Origin: Firmicutes bacterium UBA5010
Lineage (GTDB): Bacteria > Bacillota > Clostridia > Tissierellales > Sedimentibacteraceae
Assembly (NCBI GenBank): GCA_002396645.1
Contig: DGYI01000070.1
Span: 418-64,417, forward strand
Direction of reading: 5' to 3'
DNA: 64,000 nucleotides
The translations under genes were made by a program, and so were the position numbers. Positions 60,153 to 64,000 of the stretch are shown here, piece after piece (positions within the stretch are counted from its first letter, which is position 1; each line of letters opens with the position of its first letter). The notes beneath the pieces were generated by a model, which saw nothing but the letters and a program-made list of their open reading frames with translations, was not told where the DNA came from and searched no databases.

Positions 60153-62807
60153 TTGTATTTTAGGGAGATTGATGAAGTAGCAAAAGAACTTAATGTTGAT
60201 CTGACCAAAGGACTTAGCAGCGAAGAAGTAAAAGAAAGAATTGAGAAATATGGAGAAAACAGACTTAAAGAGGCTAAGCAAAAAAGCTTCTTTGAGTTAT
60301 TCGTATCTCAATTCAAGGATGTTTTAATTCTGATTTTGATAGTTGCGGCACTTGTATCTGCGGCTATGGGGGAATACACCGAAGGACTTGTAATATTAAT
60401 TATAGTTTTACTTAACTCATTTATCGGCGCAAAACAGGAGAAAAGTGCGGGAGATGCGGTAAGAGCTTTGCGAGAGATGACATCACCCAGTACAAAGGTT
60501 TTAAGAAACGGAAAATTTGCAGAAGTCGAATCACCGAATTTAGTTGTAGGTGATATTGTTATCTTAGAATCAGGCAATTATGTAGCGGCAGATATAAGGC
60601 TGTTTGAAACTATTAACATGCAGATTGAGGAATCCTCATTGACAGGAGAATCTGTTCCGGTCGAAAAAAACTCCAAGTCGCTGCTTGATGAAAAAACACC
60701 TCTTTCCGAAAGAGAAAATATGGCGTACACAGGAACTATGGTTACATACGGACGCGGAAAAGGTATAGTTGTTGCAACCGCTATGGAAACTGAGATGGGA
60801 AGCATAGCGAAAATGCTTGAGGAAGAACAGGAGGAAACTCCTTTACAGCAAAAGCTCAATAAGCTTGGTAAAATGCTGGGTATAGCCTGTCTTGCAGTTT
60901 GTGCAGTAGTATTTTTACTCGGTATTATCGAGAAAAACGGATTGTTTGAGATGTTTATGACTGCTATAAGCCTGGCAGTTGCGGCTGTTCCTGAAGGACT
61001 TCCGGCTATAGTTACGGTTGTTCTTGCCATAGGAATGAAGCGAATGGTAAATAAAAATGTTTTGACAAAGAACTTAAGCTCTGTTGAGACACTTGGAAGC
61101 ACAACTGTTATTTGCTCGGATAAAACCGGTACGCTGACACAAAACAAGATGAACGTTAAAAAAGTATTCGATTTAATGCAAGAAATTGATGTAACAGGCT
61201 CGGGATATTCATCAAACGGTAAAATCGGTGAAAATTACAACGTAGAAAAATTGAGGATGTTGTTATTGACATCGGCACTTTGCAATGATTCCGAAATTAA
61301 CGAGCAGGAAAACGGAGTTTTAGGGGACCCGACAGAGGGAGCCTTAGCAGTATTGGCAAAGAAAGCAAAATATGATTATAAAAAACTAAGGGAGAAATAT
61401 CCTCGTATTCAAGAGTATCCGTTTGATTCTGACAGAAAAATGATGTCAACCTTACATAAAATTGACGGTAAAAATATTCTGTTAGTAAAAGGTGCACCTG
61501 ATTCTATAATGGCTAACAGCAAAAGTGTTCTGATAAACGGAGAGTTAAAACCGATAAGCGAATATAAGGATAAGATAATTGAAGTAAACAACAGATGGGC
61601 GAGTGATGCACTCAGAGTTTTGGCTTACGCATATAAGGAATTGGATCGTGAGGACAAAAAGCTTCAAAATGAAGAGAATAACCTGGTGTTTGTAGGTTTG
61701 ACAGGAATGATTGATCCTCCTCGTGAAGAGGCTAAATCAGCTATCGAAAAATGCCATTCCGCAGGTATAAGAGTTGTTATGATTACCGGGGATAATGCAA
61801 TAACAGCCGCTGCTATCGGAAAAGAAATCGGACTTCTTGATGAAAATTCTAAAGCGGTTACAGGTGCGGAAATAGACGAGATGAGTGATGAGGAGTTTTC
61901 AAGGATAGTAGAGGAAATAAACGTATTCTCAAGGGTTTCTCCTAAACATAAGGTTAAAATTGTCGATGCTTTAAAACAAAAAGACGAAATAGTTGCAATG
62001 ACAGGAGACGGAGTCAATGATGCACCGTCATTAAAAAAAGCGGATATCGGCATAGCAATGGGTATAACAGGTACTGACGTATCAAAGGAAGCAGCCGATA
62101 TGATACTGACTGATGATAATTTTGCGAGTATAGTAGCTGCTGTTGAGGAAGGAAGAGTAATATTCTCCAACATCAGAAAATTCGTTGGTTTTTTAATTTC
62201 ATGTAACATAGGTGAAATTTTAGTAATATTTATATCTATGCTGTTTGGCTGGGGGGTTCCTCTTATGCCGATACATCTATTGTATATCAACCTGATTACT
62301 GACTCTTTGCCTGCTTTTGCTCTTGGACTTGAGAAAAAAGAGGATGACGTTATGGATAAAAAACCTCGTAATCCAAAAGAAGACATTATCAATAGAAATA
62401 TGAGAATCAGCATAGCATTCCAAAGTATAGCACTTACTATTGCTACCTTAGTATCTTACAGATACGGATGCAGATTAGACGCTATGTATGGTGAAAGCGG
62501 TGCAAGCTATGGAAGTACATTTGCATTTATTACCATAATAAGCGGTGAGCTTTTAAGAGCATATTCAGGAAGATCAGAAGATAAATTCTTATATCAGATA
62601 GGAATTTTCTCAAACAAAAATATGAATTATGCAGTTATAGGCTCATACATTGTTACAACGCTTATAGTGTTCCTGCCTGTATTCAGAAACATATTTGAAA
62701 TACATGTATTAAGCCTTGGACAGTATGCAGTGGCTATAATTCTTTCTTTTATACCTCTAATAGCAGGAGAACTGGCAAAACTTGTGAAGTTTAAAGAAAA
62801 AGCATAA
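60153..62807 (+). CDS. P-type calcium ATPase (SERCA/PMR1 type)
   Basis: This 884-residue P2A ATPase expels Ca(II), and possibly Mn(II), from the cytoplasm. In order: an N-terminal cation-ATPase domain (KGLSSEEVKERIEKYGENRL), TGES actuator motif (164-167), PEGLP in helix 4 (280-284), phosphorylated Asp323 in SDKTGTLTQ, KGAPD in the nucleotide domain, TGDGVNDAPSLKKADIG hinge, and the helix 5-6 motif NLITDSLPAFALG with the Asp typical of calcium pumps. The start is TTG 60153 with GGAGGAG 6 nt upstream. Strong terminator at 62856. Confidence 0.95.
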   Translation: MYFREIDEVAKELNVDLTKGLSSEEVKERIEKYGENRLKEAKQKSFFELFVSQFKDVLILILIVAALVSAAMGEYTEGLVILIIVLLNSFIGAKQEKSAGDAVRALREMTSPSTKVLRNGKFAEVESPNLVVGDIVILESGNYVAADIRLFETINMQIEESSLTGESVPVEKNSKSLLDEKTPLSERENMAYTGTMVTYGRGKGIVVATAMETEMGSIAKMLEEEQEETPLQQKLNKLGKMLGIACLAVCAVVFLLGIIEKNGLFEMFMTAISLAVAAVPEGLPAIVTVVLAIGMKRMVNKNVLTKNLSSVETLGSTTVICSDKTGTLTQNKMNVKKVFDLMQEIDVTGSGYSSNGKIGENYNVEKLRMLLLTSALCNDSEINEQENGVLGDPTEGALAVLAKKAKYDYKKLREKYPRIQEYPFDSDRKMMSTLHKIDGKNILLVKGAPDSIMANSKSVLINGELKPISEYKDKIIEVNNRWASDALRVLAYAYKELDREDKKLQNEENNLVFVGLTGMIDPPREEAKSAIEKCHSAGIRVVMITGDNAITAAAIGKEIGLLDENSKAVTGAEIDEMSDEEFSRIVEEINVFSRVSPKHKVKIVDALKQKDEIVAMTGDGVNDAPSLKKADIGIAMGITGTDVSKEAADMILTDDNFASIVAAVEEGRVIFSNIRKFVGFLISCNIGEILVIFISMLFGWGVPLMPIHLLYINLITDSLPAFALGLEKKEDDVMDKKPRNPKEDIINRNMRISIAFQSIALTIATLVSYRYGCRLDAMYGESGASYGSTFAFITIISGELLRAYSGRSEDKFLYQIGIFSNKNMNYAVIGSYIVTTLIVFLPVFRNIFEIHVLSLGQYAVAIILSFIPLIAGELAKLVKFKEKA

Positions 62808-62855
62808 TCATATAATAAGAGGCTGCAGAAAAATAAGACTGCTGCAGTCCTTTCA

Positions 62856-62880
62856 AAAGGCGGATATTCCGTCTTTTTTT
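62856..62880 (+). terminator. Terminator after the calcium ATPase gene
   Basis: AAAGGCGGA (62856-62864)-tat-TCCGTCTTT (62868-62876, one G-T pair) followed by TTTT. A CTGCAG-rich hairpin precedes it at 62822-62849. Confidence 0.88.
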
Positions 62881-62974
62881 GTTGCGGGTTGTTTAATCTG
62901 CTTAAAACAGTTGATATAATTTGATTTTAAGGTTATAATTACAATATATTTTTAGACAAAGAGGTCTAGGTGAA

Positions 62975-63715
62975 ATGATAAATATAGGTATTTGTGATTG
63001 CAATAAGGAGCATAGAGAAGAGCTGTGCAAATTTATAAACATGTACTTTTCCGGTCATTCATATTCATATAAAGTTTTTCAATTTGAATCAGCTGATAGC
63101 TTGACAGCTTATTACGAAAATAATGAAAATGAGATAAATTTGTTGTTCACTGAGATAGACTTAGGTAATTCAGATGGATTTGAAACGATAAAGGCTATCA
63201 GACAAAAAGACGAAGATTTATGTATTGTATTTAATACTTTCAGTGACTCTTATGTGCTTAAGAGCTTTGAGTTATGGACTTTTTATTATAACATTAAGCC
63301 TATCGCATACAGCACTTTTTCAAAAATAATGGATAGGTTTATAAACCAGCATAAAAATATCAGAGAAGAGAATATACTGATTAAAAGCGGAAAAAGATTT
63401 ATGAATCTTTCTTTCAATGAGATATCATATATTGAAAGCCAGAATACAACACTCAAAATTCACATGAATAACTATGAGGTTTTAAAAACCTATGGAAAGC
63501 TGGATGATATAGAGATGCAGCTTTCAAATATCAGGTTTTTAAGATGTCACAAAAGCTTTCTCATAAATATGGATTATGTCAAATCTGTAGAGGCGTATAA
63601 ATTTACCACAATTTTTGGAGATACAGTTTCCATAAAACAAAGAGAAGCTTCAAAAATTAAGAAAATGTATTACGATTACAAAACTCTTAAAGAAAGATAT
63701 GAAAAAAATATATAA
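62975..63715 (+). CDS. LytTR-family response regulator
   Basis: This 246-residue regulator has a receiver domain (about 2-122) with acceptor Asp62 in LLFTEIDLGNSDGFE, and a LytTR DNA-binding domain (about 135-238; IKSGKRFMNLSFNEISYIESQN, then LRCHKSFLINMDYVKSVE). Such AgrA/LytR-type regulators control extracellular or cell-surface genes. No cognate kinase is visible on either side; the next gene is unrelated to kinases as far as it can be read. The receiver is divergent in its early segment (ICDCNKEHREE), and the Thr/Ser switch region reads FNTFSDSY. ATG 62975 has AGGTG nearby. Confidence 0.9.
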   Translation: MINIGICDCNKEHREELCKFINMYFSGHSYSYKVFQFESADSLTAYYENNENEINLLFTEIDLGNSDGFETIKAIRQKDEDLCIVFNTFSDSYVLKSFELWTFYYNIKPIAYSTFSKIMDRFINQHKNIREENILIKSGKRFMNLSFNEISYIESQNTTLKIHMNNYEVLKTYGKLDDIEMQLSNIRFLRCHKSFLINMDYVKSVEAYKFTTIFGDTVSIKQREASKIKKMYYDYKTLKERYEKNI

Positions 63716-63734
63716 TAATTTCAAGGAGCATGGT

Positions 63735-64000
63735 GTGCATATAAATAATTTATCCTTTACCATAGAAGAAGCAATAGATTTTTCCGTAAAAGGGAAAATA
63801 GAAGAGTGGATTCATTTATTTTTAAATTCAGTCGGGGATAATAAAGCTCTTTCAGAAGGGCTGAATCTGCAAAAAAGGTTTTGGCTGGGACCTATACTAA
63901 TCAGCCTTGATAATCTTAAAAGATGTACAGGTCCTGAACCTGACATGGAGTATGTTGATTCTGATGAAGCTTGGGAAAAGCATATAATAAAGTTTCAGCA
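63735..64000 (+). CDS. Unrecognised gene, N-terminal fragment
   Basis: 88 codons are visible and the gene runs off the right edge. GTG 63735 is chosen because AAGGAG lies 6 nt upstream and the other nearby ATG/GTG codons run into a stop at once. The product is cytoplasmic-looking and acidic, with a tryptophan-rich middle (KIEEWIHLFL, KRFWLGPILI, EAWEKHII). I cannot assign a family. It is 19 bp after the LytTR regulator gene and probably co-transcribed with it. Confidence 0.65.
   Translation, partial: MHINNLSFTIEEAIDFSVKGKIEEWIHLFLNSVGDNKALSEGLNLQKRFWLGPILISLDNLKRCTGPEPDMEYVDSDEAWEKHIIKFQ

Noticed and set aside
60578..61147. 189-codon minus-strand frame inside the calcium ATPase gene
   Set aside because: Antisense shadow of conserved ATPase motifs.
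61664..62413. Long open frame of 249 codons on the strand opposite the calcium ATPase gene
   Set aside because: It mirrors a gene with every P-type ATPase motif, its translation is Ser/Ile-rich low-complexity sequence, and it lacks a family signature.
1..64000. tRNA, rRNA, tmRNA, prophage or insertion sequences
   Set aside because: Reading both strands gave no cloverleaf-like gene, transposase, integrase, or phage structural gene that I could support.

Overview
This 64-kb window is chromosomal DNA from a low-GC, endospore-forming Firmicute of the Clostridia/Tissierellia type. The evidence is the AT-rich sequence, Gram-positive Shine-Dalgarno sites, sigma-A promoters, a T-box leader, and sporulation genes (SpoIID, SpoIIQ, SpoIIID). 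There is also a complete WalRK-YycHI signalling operon and S-layer-homology (SLH) proteins. The species cannot be named from the sequence. I see no rRNA, tRNA, CRISPR array, insertion sequence or prophage.

Layout. 1-4.8 kb: a PAS-domain regulator fragment, then a cell-envelope and housekeeping run on the plus strand: a Sua5/arginine-phosphatase fusion, RpiB, a TagO-like transferase and UDP-GlcNAc 2-epimerase. 4.8-7.1 kb: threonyl-tRNA synthetase under a T-box. 7.1-15.7 kb: two export/defence modules, a BceRS-BceAB-type peptide-sensing and detoxification set and a MacA-MacB-type tripartite exporter. 15.8-21.8 kb: two SLH proteins flanking recX, then a BaiN/HI0933 flavoprotein.

21.9-32.9 kb: a ten-gene minus-strand catabolic region (acetaldehyde dehydrogenase, 4-hydroxy-2-oxovalerate aldolase, IlvD-type dehydratase, GntP permease, MhpD-type hydratase, CoA-disulfide-reductase-like flavoprotein, IpdAB/CoA-transferase-like pair, FAH-family hydrolase, IclR regulator). 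It has a textbook promoter and a perfect palindromic operator in front of the first gene. This is the best candidate for an undescribed system. The first four genes could turn an imported 5-deoxy-aldonate into pyruvate plus acetyl-CoA; the remaining genes could feed the same intermediate from a CoA-linked or dienoate substrate.

33-41 kb: Maf, an EamA transporter, a zinc-ribbon membrane protein paired with a large lipoprotein, the SpoIID/SpoIIQ/SpoIIID sporulation genes and an intracellular subtilase. 41-47.3 kb: walR-walK-yycH-yycI-murA. 47.5-49.7 kb: a membrane-anchored beta-lactamase-fold protein and a DtxR-family metal regulator. 50-53 kb: ferrous-iron uptake (feoA, feoB, a small FeoB-associated cysteine-rich protein, a DUF2325 protein) behind a promoter followed by two identical-arm palindromes. 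53-54.8 kb: an XRE regulator divergent from a diguanylate cyclase with repeated CTATTAG boxes between them, and a 33-bp tandem repeat. 54.8-64 kb: flavodoxin, peptide and amide hydrolases, a P-type calcium ATPase, a LytTR response regulator and the start of an unrecognised gene.

Gene starts were set from Shine-Dalgarno placement; several differ from the longest open frame. Family assignments rest on remembered motifs, not on database searches.
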